A stretch of 64,000 nt of DNA from Nissolia schottii (Eukaryota > Streptophyta > Magnoliopsida > Fabales > Fabaceae). Below are positions 39,610 to 50,972 of this stretch, in pieces. The notes under the pieces are model-generated. The model saw nothing but the letters and a program-made list of their open reading frames with translations. It had not been told where the DNA came from and ran no database searches. Location: positions 124,001 through 188,000 of the forward strand of contig QANU01063901.1 of assembly GCA_003254905.1 (NCBI GenBank). The letters are read 5' to 3'. Positions within the stretch are counted from its first letter, which is position 1, and every line of letters begins with the position of its first letter. The translations under genes were made by a program, and so were the position numbers.

Positions 39610-40790
39610 ATACATATCATGCAATATATTAAGTGTATTATGATAACTAGATATTTATATTAAGTTGCCTAGTATTTTCTTTAGAATAAATTATGTTATT
39701 TAGTATTATATTATCTAGTATTTCATTTATATCATTCTATCTAATATCTAGTATAATGCAATATATCTAGTATTTTCTTCATATTATGCTAACTAGTAGC
39801 ACCAATTGAATAAGTCCATTGGGCTTTTATATTTACATACATTACATAAATGATGACACCAAATGAATAAGTTCACTATTCTTTTTCTACCTATGTAGCT
39901 ACCAAGCCTTATGACCATGAATGAAATCACATTTGACTCAATACATATCCATTATTTTAATCAAACATGACAATGAATAGTTGCTAATTGAAAAATATTT
40001 AATACTCTTCAATGTTTTGTTTGAAATGTGAAAATCATGATCATACAAAAATTTAACTGCATAACCAATATATTCTCATGAAATAACAAGTTTTTATTTT
40101 TCCTACCTATAGGTCTTACGTGACTCTTGCTTCTTATATATATACAACGTGAATGTTACTGAAAGTGAAAATTTGAAACAAAGAAACAAAGCATGGAGCA
40201 GGCTTTAATGCTTCTTTCACTAAGAGCACATACATTGTACAAATGACAAAATGTATCATGCATGCATTTATGTCATATTGCATCATAAAGCCTATAAAAA
40301 AGGCTAACATTGTGCAGAGTATTGATATACTCAGTGAGTAAATATGTGTGAGGCAATTCTCTCGCCTTTGTTCTATGAGTATTCGTGACTAAGTAACAAG
40401 AGAAAAATATTTGTGAGGTATACGTACTTGTGAAACTTTTGAATCTAGAATGAAGAGTGATGTTTCACAGGATTTACCAGGAAATGACATGAGAGTCTCG
40501 ACAACACCAGGTGAGTGATGGTTTTTCACGGCCTATTTTAACAGCCATTAATAATTATTTTCATGACTTATATTTTATTACAAGCAAATTTATAATATAC
40601 CTTTATAATAATACTATTAAAAAATATTTTAGAATGTCTAAGGAAGTTCAATTTCAAAAATATTTTATGAAAAATATTTATGAACTCATGAAACATTTTA
40701 TTTACATGTGGAATCATTTGATATTAAGTAAGACATTACGTGTGTTGCATGACTAATATTATGATTTTTAGAAATTATTATTGTAACATC
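39608..40790. other. Intergenic, no recognised feature
   Basis: AT-rich; repeated TATCTAGTATTTT-like text at 39650-39800. The frame at 40511-40756 has no family features. Confidence 0.45.
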
Positions 40791-40791
40791 C

Positions 40792-41097
40792 CGGATTCTC
40801 CCTTAGGAAAATTTTGCAAAATTTAGAGATTTTTGCCAATCAAGAGTTATAAAGGAAAATGATTATTGGACGGGGGAAAAAGTTTGCAAGATTTATTCAC
40901 CTTAAACCTTGGATAAAGTCAGGGAGTTACGATCTCGCGGAACACCGCAGGGTCCATGCCCGTTTTCGGTCAAAACGGAGATCCGGTTGAGTGCCAAAGG
41001 GATCTGTGAAATATAAGCTGACGGAAATAAGTTCCCAGATACCTTGTTTTAGCACGCCATCCTGACCAGAAAAATTTGTAGATTGCGGATATGAGCA
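40792..41097 (+). mobile_element. Possible gypsy-type LTR start (fossil fragment)
   Basis: TGTAACATCCCGG at 40792 is the common opening of many plant Ty3-gypsy LTRs, and the next ~300 bases are GC-richer than their surroundings (GATCTCGCGG, GTTTTCGGTCAAAACGG). The block stops where the inverted-repeat element at 41.1 kb begins. No partner LTR or coding region was seen. Assignment rests on the opening motif and composition. Confidence 0.35.
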
Positions 41098-41098
41098 T

Positions 41099-41977
41099 GG
41101 TTATCAAACTCGATAGTTTAATTAAACTCGTGGAGTATCCGTAAACTCGGATCGTAAACTTGTAAGAGTTTACCTATTATTAAAAAAATATTAAAAAATA
41201 TTTTAAAAAATTATTATGCTACAAAAATATATTTAATAAAACTTGAAATCCATAAATACTTTTAACTCCATAACAAAACACTAATAAAGATGAAATATAT
41301 GAGTTATAAGTTCAATTCATAGATAATACATAATACATATGTTTGAACCAGAACATATCCTCCTCCACATAAACTTAATGACAAGTAAAATCTATCAACA
41401 CAAGAGAGAGGCGGTGTATTGAGCAACCAACATAGCAAATGTATATAAAGAACAATGTCACTCATTCTTGACAGAAGTAGTCTGCTTCGAGCCGACAGCA
41501 AAGAATTCAGTGATGAGTTCGAGGGGCATGCCCTTTGTTTCTCGAACCTTCAAGAACACAAATATCCAGGAGATGACACACACAACAACATAAATATCGA
41601 AGATACCAGCGAGTCCCATAATACTGAGCATCACAGGAAGCAAGTATGTGACGATGATGTCTCCAATCCAGAACACTAAAGTACAGATAGCGATGCAGAG
41701 GTCACACAACCTGGTGGAAAAGATCTCTGAGCAAATGATGAAATATATAAGATGGATTAGCGACAAAGCACGATGACACTACGGAGTATGATTGCATGCG
41801 CAGCTGTAAAAAAAAAAAAACTCACTTGTGATAAACTCGTGAATTCGGGAATAAACTCGCGATTTTATGCAAGTTTACACGAGTTTACCCACAAACGAGT
41901 TTACATGTGAGTCAACTCGATTTTACTACCTAAAAACTCATATGAGTTTACGAGTTAAGTCGCGATTTTGATAACAA
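41099..41977 (-). mobile_element. Pack-type transposon carrying a sugar-transporter exon
   Basis: The ends are inverted: GGTTATCAAACTCG at 41099 and, on the reverse strand from 41977, TTGTTATCAAAATCG. Both subterminal regions are dense in AAACTCGT / GAGTTTAC motifs in both orientations, a layout typical of non-autonomous TIR elements. The centre holds host coding sequence (next entry). No convincing 8- or 9-bp target duplication was found, so MULE versus hAT is open; Pack-MULE is the best-known type that captures gene pieces. Confidence 0.65.
41458..41735 (-). pseudogene. Captured last exon of a tonoplast monosaccharide transporter (TST/TMT)
   Basis: About 92 codons read ICSEIF, then LCIAIC, FWIGDIIVTY, MGLAGIF, VISWIFVFLKV, ETKGMPLELITEFFAVG and VKNE before a TGA. 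This is the C-terminus of TST/TMT vacuolar proton-coupled glucose/sucrose antiporters: the last membrane helices, the PETKG signature and the conserved MPLEVITEFF tail. The proline of PETKG is Arg here. Only the final exon and what looks like its 3' UTR are present, and the upstream part of the gene is missing. It starts abruptly at about the Ile-Cys of the ICSEIF block, near where an intron would be expected. It lies wholly inside the inverted-repeat element, so it is a transduplicated gene fragment, not a transporter gene. Confidence 0.8.
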
Positions 41978-42257
41978 TATATATAACTAATCTAACCAAT
42001 ATAGAACTTTGACTCTGTAATCCTAGGGTTCACATGATATGTTAATTGGATAATAATGTAAAATATTTATACATAATATGCATAGAATGAAAACTCATAA
42101 ACCCAAAATCCTAAACAGGGAATTGAAAAATTTATTGTTGGAAGAGTCATACTCATTTCAAAGACATTTATCGGGTCCCTATCCCAATTCCCAAGAAGCT
42201 AAAGGATCCTTGTTCATTCAACTCTATCCTCTTCTTCTTCACTCTCCGTTTGGCGCC

Positions 42258-45200
42258 ATGTCTCGTGACCGTCTGGTGAAGGCGGTGAAGCAGTTCGTTG
42301 AGGTCCGCTACAAGCTCTTCTCCAACCGCTATGGCCAAGACATCCTCGACCTCCTCGACCTCCCCGTCAAGCTTGTCCTGTCCCCAATCACCTTCGCCTT
42401 CGACGTCGTCGGCTCCGCCCCTCGCGGCTTCGGCGTCCCCGAGCTCATCTCCAAGCTCTCCGCTGCTTCCGTCTTCGTCAGTACCCCCCATTCACTCCCC
42501 ATTTTTCCCCTTCACCCTTTTTTATTTCAAAACAAAATTTGGTTTTTTTTTTGGGATAAATTATTGCTCTTTTTTGGCATTGCGTTATCTGGGTCATCTT
42601 AGAATTAGTTGTTTTTCTCAAATTCGTAAGCTTTTTGTGAAAATTATGCTACTTTGTTGATGCCCCACTTCTGGGCTAGTGGGTTTAGATGCTAATTCCT
42701 GTTGTTTTGGTTTCTTTTCTTTCTGCTAGATGGAATTTCAGAAGCTATTTTCTTTTTATCTCTTGTTTATAATATTAAATATTAGTTACAAAGTCAAAAT
42801 GCCACTTTTTTTTTTTTTAATTATTATTATCATTCTGATTGTTGTTTTTTGGATTTTAAGAAGGAATTGGGGAAAACAAAATTATAAGAATGACACTTGG
42901 TTTTTGTTCTGTTTTCTGGTTGTAGGAGTTTTGACAATCATTTTGGTTAAACTTGTAATTTGGCCAGTTGGGTTATTGATTTTGACACTTGTGGGAATTG
43001 CATTGTCTTTAATCTCCACCTTGTTAGTTCCTTGGTTAGTTTTCATATTTTGGAAAAAAAAGTAAGAAAGAGAAGGATTGGTGAATGTTGCTGCATGGCT
43101 TGGTTGTAGGCGATTGCTACTTTGGGGACTTATGACATTGCATTAGAGCTGGGGAAGAAGGTGATATGTCAAAGGTGCTGTTTGGTGTTCCTTGATAAGT
43201 CTCTCACTTGAATTGACAATGCTTCTAAGTCTCTCATTTGACAATGTTTGTTGAGCTCCAACTAAATGTATGTCTCTACAACAGGAACTGTCAGACATGT
43301 AATGGATGGCAGGCCTTGCGGTGTACTATGTGCCGAGGAAGTGGAAGGGTGCACTATCAAGTGAAGAATTGCAATTTGAAGAGGTAAGTTCCTCATCATG
43401 TGGATAAATTTAGTGGTTATAGATAGTAGAAGAACAATGAAAATTGTGGTGTTTTTGGCACTCTTGTTGAAATGGTTAACAAATAATTCAGTAGTTCCAC
43501 ACACATTTAGATATGCAAAAATGTATTCTGTCATCATTAATTTCAAATTCTAGTTCTATTTGAATACTGTGATATTTGTCATTTTTGGTCATGCATGGTA
43601 CTTATCTACCTGGCCAAGGAAACCTCTGAAGTGATCAACCATTGGCCACATATACAAAGTTTACATGGAATGGTACTCATTTAATTATTTTACACTAGTG
43701 AGTTATTCTAAAATGGTCTTTTAGAAGGCCCAGGGGTGGAGCTAGACCATATTTTTAGGGGAGGGGAGCAATTTTGGTCTCTCAAAGGTACGTCGGTCAT
43801 TGCATTAGTCCTCCAAAATTTTTTGTTCTGAGATTAGTTCCTTAATACTTAAAAATATCACACATTAATCATTTTGTTTGTTCTCCAAAAGTACAACGAT
43901 GACCCAATTTTTAATCATTAAGGGACTAATCAGCAACAAATTGTTTTGGAAGACTAATATGGTGACCGATATACTTTTGGATGGCCAAAATAGAGTTTTA
44001 CTCATTAAATTTATGCACTTAATATATTATATCTCTTATAAAAGAAAAACACGCATTCCGCAATCAAAACTCAAGAGAGACATATTCACACATCATATTA
44101 TCTTTGAAAACAATACTCTTTCTCAAATTTTTGAAGGAAATGGGCCAAGAGCTAGCATATTTATCTTTTTCTTCTTAGTTAGATAAACAATAAAAAATTA
44201 AAAGAGTGGGGTTAAAAACTAAAAAAGAGAGATGAAATTAGGTCAGGGTGCAACTAACAATTTACATTTTTTACTACAAGTATTCCCCCTCCCTCCCTCC
44301 CCCCAAATGATGCTCTGCCCCTAAGAAGGCCTCTTGTGGAAGACCCTGCTTACTGAATGTCATCAAAGTTGGAGGTTGACTGTATCCATCAAAGTTACAC
44401 TGAATTAATATATAAATATTTGGAAATGCATAGAAAGTTTCTTTAGTGAAATTTAAAAATGATCTTGCTGATTTATATGAAATTGGATTTGTAAGTTTAA
44501 CACAGTAAATTGTTTTTCACAGATAATTGTCCTCCATTTTGTTTCCATTGAGCGCATATATATATATATATATATATATATTCATTCAACTTACAGACAC
44601 CTCATTTTCTGTTCTTTAATTTATTTACTTTTAGAGGAGAGAAAGCGACCGCTGAATCTGTAGCAGATGCCATTGCTGACAACCGGGCTGAGATAGTGCA
44701 TCTACCATCCTCCTTGGATTTTCAGCAACCATTACCATCAAAAGAATGTCCAACTTGTGATGGAACTGTATGAACTAATTTCCCAATCATGTTTGTTTTT
44801 CATGAATAGGTTGAATCCAACTGAATCTGTAGTATTTCATACATAAGGTGCAAACCCCTCCACCCCTGCGCGTGCATGCATATAGAAGAGAAAATTATTA
44901 ATTGGAAGCCGTACTGGAACATGTACTTTGATATTGATGGTTAGACTCATATGCTTTCTCTAGTAACAATGCTGCGCTCTGATTTTTGGTTGAACAATTT
45001 ACCGATTGTACAGGGTGTAATGGGCTGTCCTGAGTGCAAAAACAAATTGCACGTTAGGATCTCTGCAGATGATGTGAGTTGTTTTGTTGATTCCGCTGTG
45101 CTTTGATCTTATTTTTTTCATTGTTAATTTTTACTGATTTGTACCTTCATCTTTAATTTTTTCATTGTTATGTGTTAAAGTTTAATAAGTCTTGCCATGT

Positions 45201-48200
45201 TTAAACAAGAGCCCTTTTATTTGTGCAGATTATGGAGCCCCCATGGACAGCTTATAATATCTTGAAAAAGATGGATTATCCTTATGAGGTCAGTATCAGT
45301 ATTATTTCTAATCTAATCTGATCTATGCTAATGCTGATATCATTTTCATTCTAATTGAGAATATGATGTAGATACCTCTGATATAAAGCTGAAGTGATCC
45401 TTGATTGAACTGTCGGAGATTGGTGGTTCATAAAAAAAAGATTGACCCTAGTTTCATCCTTCTTTGATCTCTTAGGCAGCGTTTGATAAGCGTCTTGGGA
45501 CGGATAATACGAAGACGATAGGGACAAAAAACCTATCTGGAGAAGGGGACGGAGACGAAAATCCTAAAATTGTCTCCATCCTAGGATAATTTTCAAGCCA
45601 ATTTCTGTCCCTCCAAAATGGAGGGACGATAGAGATGCGTCTTTGAGACACAAACTTAAAATATTTTTTTCCACAAATGCCCCTTTAAAATTTTTATAGT
45701 TCATCTTTTTCCTTTTCACTTTTCATCAAATTGACCTAATCTTTTCGTTTTCTTCTATTTACACTACGCCCTCACCTGTGACATTTTCGATGCCCAGCCA
45801 AACCTTCATCTCTGTGTCGTCATACCTACCATCCACCCCTTCTACCACTCATTCACATATACCCATCACGCGTGAATAGTATCAATTTATGCGTGGAGTT
45901 ACTCAATCTCACACGAAATAGTTGAACTTAGAGCAAATTAAATCATCAAAATTTTATCTAATAAGTACAAAATTCATACAAAAAGAATTGAACCTTCTAT
46001 GAAATGTGCTTATTCTAATATTGATTCGAGGATATTGACAAAAGCCGTTGTCATTCAAATCAAGCACAAATCTCATCAATTTTATGATTTCCACATGTCT
46101 AGAGAGAATGGATGGAGTGCCCCATGGACAGTAGATGATAGACAAATTGGTTTGCTTGGATGAATGGAGAAGCATATGCCTCTTCTTCTTTGTGATTAGG
46201 GAGTGCTTGTGCGTTGATATGTGAGGAAGACACAGTTGTGGTTAGTTGCAGACGAGAGCAAATAACAAAAAAAAATGATATAAAATTAGGGATAAAAAGG
46301 ACTTTGTCACATGTTTTTTCTGTCTCTATTGTCACTGTGTCTCCGTATTTTTTGTCCTGAGATGCTTACCAAACACTCTCTTAGATATTTCTTTTGTTAT
46401 TCTCTTTTGTCTAAGTTCACATGGGCTGGGTGAAAGCATTGTTAGACAGACTTTTGTATAGCCCTCTGATATGTAGATTTTGTTTTTTGTAGCATGATCT
46501 GCAAAATACCTTTTAACTTATATAATTTATTTGAGCTTGAGGGAGGTTATGTTACCAGGACTTCCAGATACCTGATGTTAAGGTTTGAAAGATGCAGTTA
46601 GAAATTAGTGACTTTCTCTTATTCGATACTGATAGTAATTGTTAGGATAACGATGCAATTGATGCCTATACCTCAAAGTTACTTTCAGCTTACAGTATCC
46701 TTGAAAGTTGGTGTATAACTCTGCATTCATATTTTCATTTCCTTAGGTTTTTATCATGCATTGGGTGCATGTTTTTGTTAAATTTACATTTCACTCAAAT
46801 TTTCATCTGTTAAACAGGGGTGTTGGAAGGGGACATAACATCCAATCTATTTCATTGGAGACTTCTCAATCTTGTTTGACATTGCTAATCTTTTTTATCT
46901 TTTATTTCCCAGCACATAACGCACAGCATGAAAGATCCCAGTATTGCTGCATTTTGGCTGCTAACCTTACCTCAGGTTATGGGTGGGTTTACCTATGATG
47001 ATGAAGTGAAGCAGAAAATATGGTGGCAATACAAGGTTGTTGGTTCATATTCCTTCTTGTTGTTCAGTTTTAGTTCAACTCTTCATGAAATCCCCCCTCC
47101 CCCCTCTTCTTATTGCTTTTGATATGGCTATATTTTCCCTTTTTCATTTTCTTAGTTGCTATTGCTATATGCAACGCTTCATGTGCTCATTTCCTAGTAG
47201 TGACAGACTTGTGAGACTCACCGACTGAATTGTCCCTAAATATGTCTCTAACTGGAAATCATAATCTTAGGTGTTCTTTGGACAAAATACTGTCATTTGT
47301 ATATCAATAACTACTTTGAATTTTAGATTGCCAAGGAAGATGGTGCAGAAAACAGTAATGAGCCATTTAAAACAATATTGGGCAGGATGAGCATCACACC
47401 TCTTTGACTATGTGATTTGTGCATTTGATTTATTCGGTCCACTCACACAACTAATCTTCACAGTTTTCAAAAGTTAACAAGGCTGATATGCAGCCTAAGT
47501 TGGCAATGTCTAATACATTTATGCTTTATAGCAGTTGGTCAACTTTATGTCTCTATTATATCTTTCTAAATAGTATTTTTGTGGTGAATTTAGGAGTCCA
47601 TGAGGTATGATCAACTCCGAGATGAGGTGGCGAAGAGGAAACCAGGGTGGGAGTACCTGCAAGATGTAAGTTTCTTGTACTGCATATTTAATATCTGCTC
47701 ACAGCTGTGGAGAACACATGCAGTGTAAAATATTGATACATAAAATTTGGGATTCCTTTAGTTGTTAAAGTAAATGGTATACTGTTTGTATTTTACTATT
47801 TTGTGGTAACAGAGATTTTTTTTTTTAATATTTAAAATTTGGGATTGTACTGTTATCACAGGCTTTGATATCTATTGATCCTGAACGTGCAAAGGATGAC
47901 CCTGTCATAGTGAGAAATGTTCCTTACTTTAAGGCTAAGAAGGCACTGGAGGCAGAGGTTATGAAGCTTGATCCTCCACCAAGACCACCAAATTGGGGTG
48001 TCCGTACTCACTATCTTCATCTTACATCTGCTAGTTGTTCTTTTTTAATTTTCCTGATAATTCAGATTTGTCTATGCTTAAGTTATGGGTATAGTTTTTT
48101 CTCCCCTCCAAATTAGAATGTGCTTTTGATAAATTCATTTGTTGAATGTCTTATACTATCTCTAATCCTTTAGTATTTGATGGAACTATCATGTTAATGT

Positions 48201-48701
48201 TATAATGCATCAAAGGGTAATATTAAACTCAAGTCTTGGAATATTTCTATAAAAAAAACAAAAAATACAAGTTTTGAATGCCGTAGCTCGCCATACTTAA
48301 CCCAAGCCAACTGGGGACTGACCTCTTCAGTTCTGTTTCTTTATCATTTCGTGTACACCCTATCCAATTTCCAGATGTTGAATGGGAGGAAGTCTTCCAT
48401 TTCTTTATTTTTTTGGATAAGAAAAAGAGAGTTCTTCCATTATTTCCTTACTCTGTTCAAGGGCAAATCAGTGAGATAGACTTTTGCAATTGGCTTTGTG
48501 AGACTGGCTCAATTGCATGAAAATAAGGAAAATTCATGAGCATGCCAAATAAATGGCGATAGAGTATTCATAAGTAATGACTGAGTGCATGTTTAGCAAC
48601 AACTTAATTTTGAAAATAATTGGTTTTTTTATTTCTTTCAAAAAGTTTTCTCAAGAAGCTTTTGATTATAAGTTGTTTTGAGTCCCTTCTCTCTCTCTGT
48701 A

Positions 48702-48753
<52 letters not shown>

Positions 48754-50156
48754 TTATCCATTGGAACTGAGACACAACTAACTGCAAAGAATAAGCAGGA
48801 TCTGGACCTTCCATTGAGTGCATCATCTTGGAGTGAGGAGGATCTGAAAGACCCAGAAAAGTTCTATGAAATGACTGTTCTTCTTAATGCCCAAAGAGAA
48901 ATTTCTGATAAGATCTTGGATGCGCAGTGGCAAACTAAATGGCGCCAGGAAAAGGTTGGTGATTTTTTTGCACTTCTATCTCCTCTTTGTTTGCCCATGT
49001 TGACATGATCAGCATTTCCGTGCATTAAAGTTCTGTCAGACAGCATGTATCATACAGTTGTTCTGTTTCGTGTCTGGAGCATGCCCTATGCTTTTGTTGT
49101 TAGCTCACAATTCACATCTCTTGTTTGTTTGCGTTGGCTTGTATGTGTGTGTGGGTGGTTCTGTGTGCATGTATTGGCTCGTTTGGATTGACTTACAGTA
49201 AAAGTGTTTTTTTAGTAGAGCATCTTTTTAATAAAACAAATAAAAAACACTTTTAAGTTGTATCCAAACACTCTTATAGAAGTACTTTTTATTATTAAAA
49301 AAAGGTACTTTATTTTTTTTTTTATAAAAAGAGTCAATCCAAACAAACCCTATGTGCGGTCGAGTGTGCATGTGTGTGTATATATATTCAGTTAGCTTTA
49401 AATATATATATCTGGTTTGTTGAATACCATCTTATTCTGGCGTATGTACTTTTGATCTTCAGTTGAATGAGATGTTGGAGGAAAAGGTGCAGCCATATAT
49501 TCAGGATGTAGGCAATGGAGTTCTTTCTGAGCCTATTCTAGTAAAACCACAAAATCAAGAAAAGAAGGTATCTCTTTCTGTTTTTCTCTTAGTGTCTGTC
49601 TATCCAGGTTAACATTCAGATTATGCATATTGGATTTACTTATTGCTTCCAATTAACTACTACTATTTTCTGTTTATCAGATTGCCTTATATGGTACTTT
49701 TTAACTATGTGTTCTAGATCCCAATTTATACCAGTTTGATTGCTGTAGAGGTTTTACAAATTGTTCCGTGTAATCTTTTGCGTTTTCGAAATTTTTTTAG
49801 AAAGAAACGTAATCGAAGTTATATATAATATTTTGTACTATAAATTCCTATGTTTGACATTATCTGATGGCATTGCTGGTGTTTGGACACAATTCTAAAA
49901 TGAACCTGTTTAGTTTCTATTTCTATTTCCTGTTTTCAGGATTTTGTGAAAGTAGTGAGAATAGGAAATAAAACCAAGAAGTGAGATTTTCTTATTTTTA
50001 TTGTTTCCTTCACAAAATCCTGAAAAATAGAACACAGGAAATGGAAACCGAAATCAAACAAGCCGTTGTTACCACTATGATATGTTAGTAAGAGTGATGA
50101 TGTGATTTTCTCAACTTGCGCAGATACAACGAAAACGGAGATGGTTCTTCTTCTAA
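42258..50156 (+). CDS. EMB2737: EMB2737-like protein with DnaJ-type four-CxxC zinc finger, 12 exons, 420 aa
   Basis: Exons: 42258-42476, 43110-43174, 43285-43383, 44635-44767, 45014-45073, 45229-45288, 46913-47035, 47594-47665, 47862-47999, 48799-48954, 49463-49567, 50124-50156. Phases agree to a 420-codon frame. Four CxxC motifs (97-100, 108-111, 166-169, 177-180), two with following NG/RGSG and DGTG, make the two zinc sites of a DnaJ/BSD2-type cysteine-rich domain split by a ~55-residue insert. After it come a conserved block (IMEPPWTAYNILKKMDYPYE, HITHSMKDPS) and a charged coiled-coil-like C-terminus ending QRKRRWFFF. I recall this as the Arabidopsis EMB2737 type, required for embryo development, biochemical role unknown. 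The start at MSRDRL is chosen from family memory; an in-frame ATG at 42078 would add 60 residues. Donor 9 is GTCCGT, weak. Introns 3, 6, 10 and 11 hold transposon insertions. Confidence 0.85.
43731..44323. mobile_element. Non-autonomous hAT element, 593 bp, 8-bp TSD
   Basis: The ends are CAGGGGTGGAGC and, inverted, TAGGGGCAGAGC. Directly outside both ends is AGAAGGCC (43723-43730 and 44324-44331), an exact 8-bp target duplication as made by hAT transposases. CAGGGGCGGAGC-type termini are a common plant hAT group. No transposase frame. It sits in intron 3 of the EMB2737-like gene. Confidence 0.85.
44557..44582. repeat. (TA)n microsatellite in intron 3
   Basis: About a dozen TA units, about 50 bases before exon 4 of the EMB2737-like gene. 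Confidence 0.8.
45476..46376. mobile_element. Non-autonomous TIR element, 901 bp, 8-bp TSD (hAT-like)
   Basis: The left end CGTTTGATAAGCGTCTTGGGAC pairs with the reverse complement of the right end, TGTTTGGTAAGCATCTCAGGAC. TCTCTTAG flanks both sides (45468-45475 and 46377-46384). The outermost bases of the two ends are unequal, so the exact border may shift by a base or three. Interior frames (45954-46335) show no transposase. It sits in intron 6 of the EMB2737-like gene and accounts for most of that intron's length. Confidence 0.7.
48706..48752. repeat. (CT)n(TA)n compound microsatellite in intron 9
   Basis: About 14 CT units followed by about 10 TA units, some 45 bases before exon 10 of the EMB2737-like gene, where it may act as part of the polypyrimidine context. 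Confidence 0.8.
49176..49350. mobile_element. MITE in intron 10 of the EMB2737-like gene
   Basis: The left end GGCTCGTTTGGATTGACT matches the reverse complement of the right end, GGGTTTGTTTGGATTGACT. About 175 bp, AT-rich interior with further AAAGTG/CACTTTT inverted text. No clear target duplication. The end type (GTTTGGATTGAC) is common among plant hAT- or Mutator-derived MITEs. Confidence 0.7.
49905..50062. mobile_element. Fold-back MITE in intron 11 of the EMB2737-like gene
   Basis: About 45-bp arms: the left arm opens TGTTTAGTTTCTATTTCTAT and the reversed right arm opens TGTTTGATTTCGGTTTCCAT; both go on through TTTCCTG, TTTTCAGGATTTTGTGAA. The whole would fold into a near-complete hairpin. 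It ends about 60 bases before the last exon. Confidence 0.75.
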
Positions 50157-50548
50157 AAAAAATGAGCAATTGCTACCGCTATGCTAGAGCATGCTTGGTT
50201 TTTGTCCATCATTTTTGTATCTTGTAACCTGTAACCATAATGCATTACATGCTGTTGAATTCTGTATTTGTTTTTCCCTTCTCCATTTGGCTGCTTGGGT
50301 TGTTCTCTTTTTGCATTACCGGAAGCCTTTTCATGAGGCTCTCATCATGTGGTTTAGGTTTATCATTCTGTAGAGGAAACAATTATTTGTGACACAAGAA
50401 ATACACCTTTGTCGATAGGGAAGGCTTATGTAGACACCTTGTCACGTCTCATGCGCGTACATCATGAGACTCACTTTTGTATGTTCAACTAGCATTTTTG
50501 TGTCTAGAGATGCTAGATGTAACAAAACCTAAGCTGGTGTTACATCAA
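50157..50548. other. 3' flank of the EMB2737-like gene
   Basis: The 3' UTR is expected here. No canonical AATAAA signal was seen close to the stop; no other gene. Confidence 0.4.
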
Positions 50549-50972
50549 GGCTTGGTTTGGTAAAGTTTTTTGATAGAGATGTTCGAGCTTTGAAAAAGTA
50601 TAAGCTAATTTTTTATATTTGGTAAATAAAAAGCAAAGTTGCTCTTCTTGTTGACTTTTATAAGCCAAGAGGTGCTCTTGAAAGTTCTTATACCTAACTT
50701 TTTAGGGTTGATGTAGGCTCGCTAAACATTAAAATATTAATATATTATCAGATTTTAATGGTTATTATTGTTCTCTTTAGTATTTATGTTTAATATAGTA
50801 ATTTTAAATATAAAAATTATATATAAAATATATTTACCAAACACTACTCCTTATAACTTTTGTTTATTGAGTTATTTTCTCATTTTTTTACTAAACAACA
50901 CTATTATGATTATTTTTGGAGTTAAAAAGTTTAACTACTTTCAAAAAGTTGTAACATTGTCAAATCAAGCCC
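50549..50972. mobile_element. Probable MITE
   Basis: The left end GGCTTGGTTTGGTAAAGTTTTTTGAT and the reversed right end GGCTTGATTTGACAATGTT are inverted imperfect copies. Inner AT-rich text carries further inverted AAAGTT/AACTTT motifs. No coding and no sure target duplication. Confidence 0.55.

Noticed and set aside
41458-41766. A complete sugar-transporter gene
   Set aside because: Only the last exon's worth of sequence is present, inside inverted terminal repeats, with the PETKG proline replaced.
42168-42660. Frames overlapping exon 1 of the EMB2737-like gene in other frames
   Set aside because: Acidic or Ser/Pro-rich by-products of the GC-rich exon; they do not continue into later exons.
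45954-46335. Minus-strand frames of 73-78 codons inside intron 6
   Set aside because: They lie inside the 901-bp non-autonomous element and show no transposase features.
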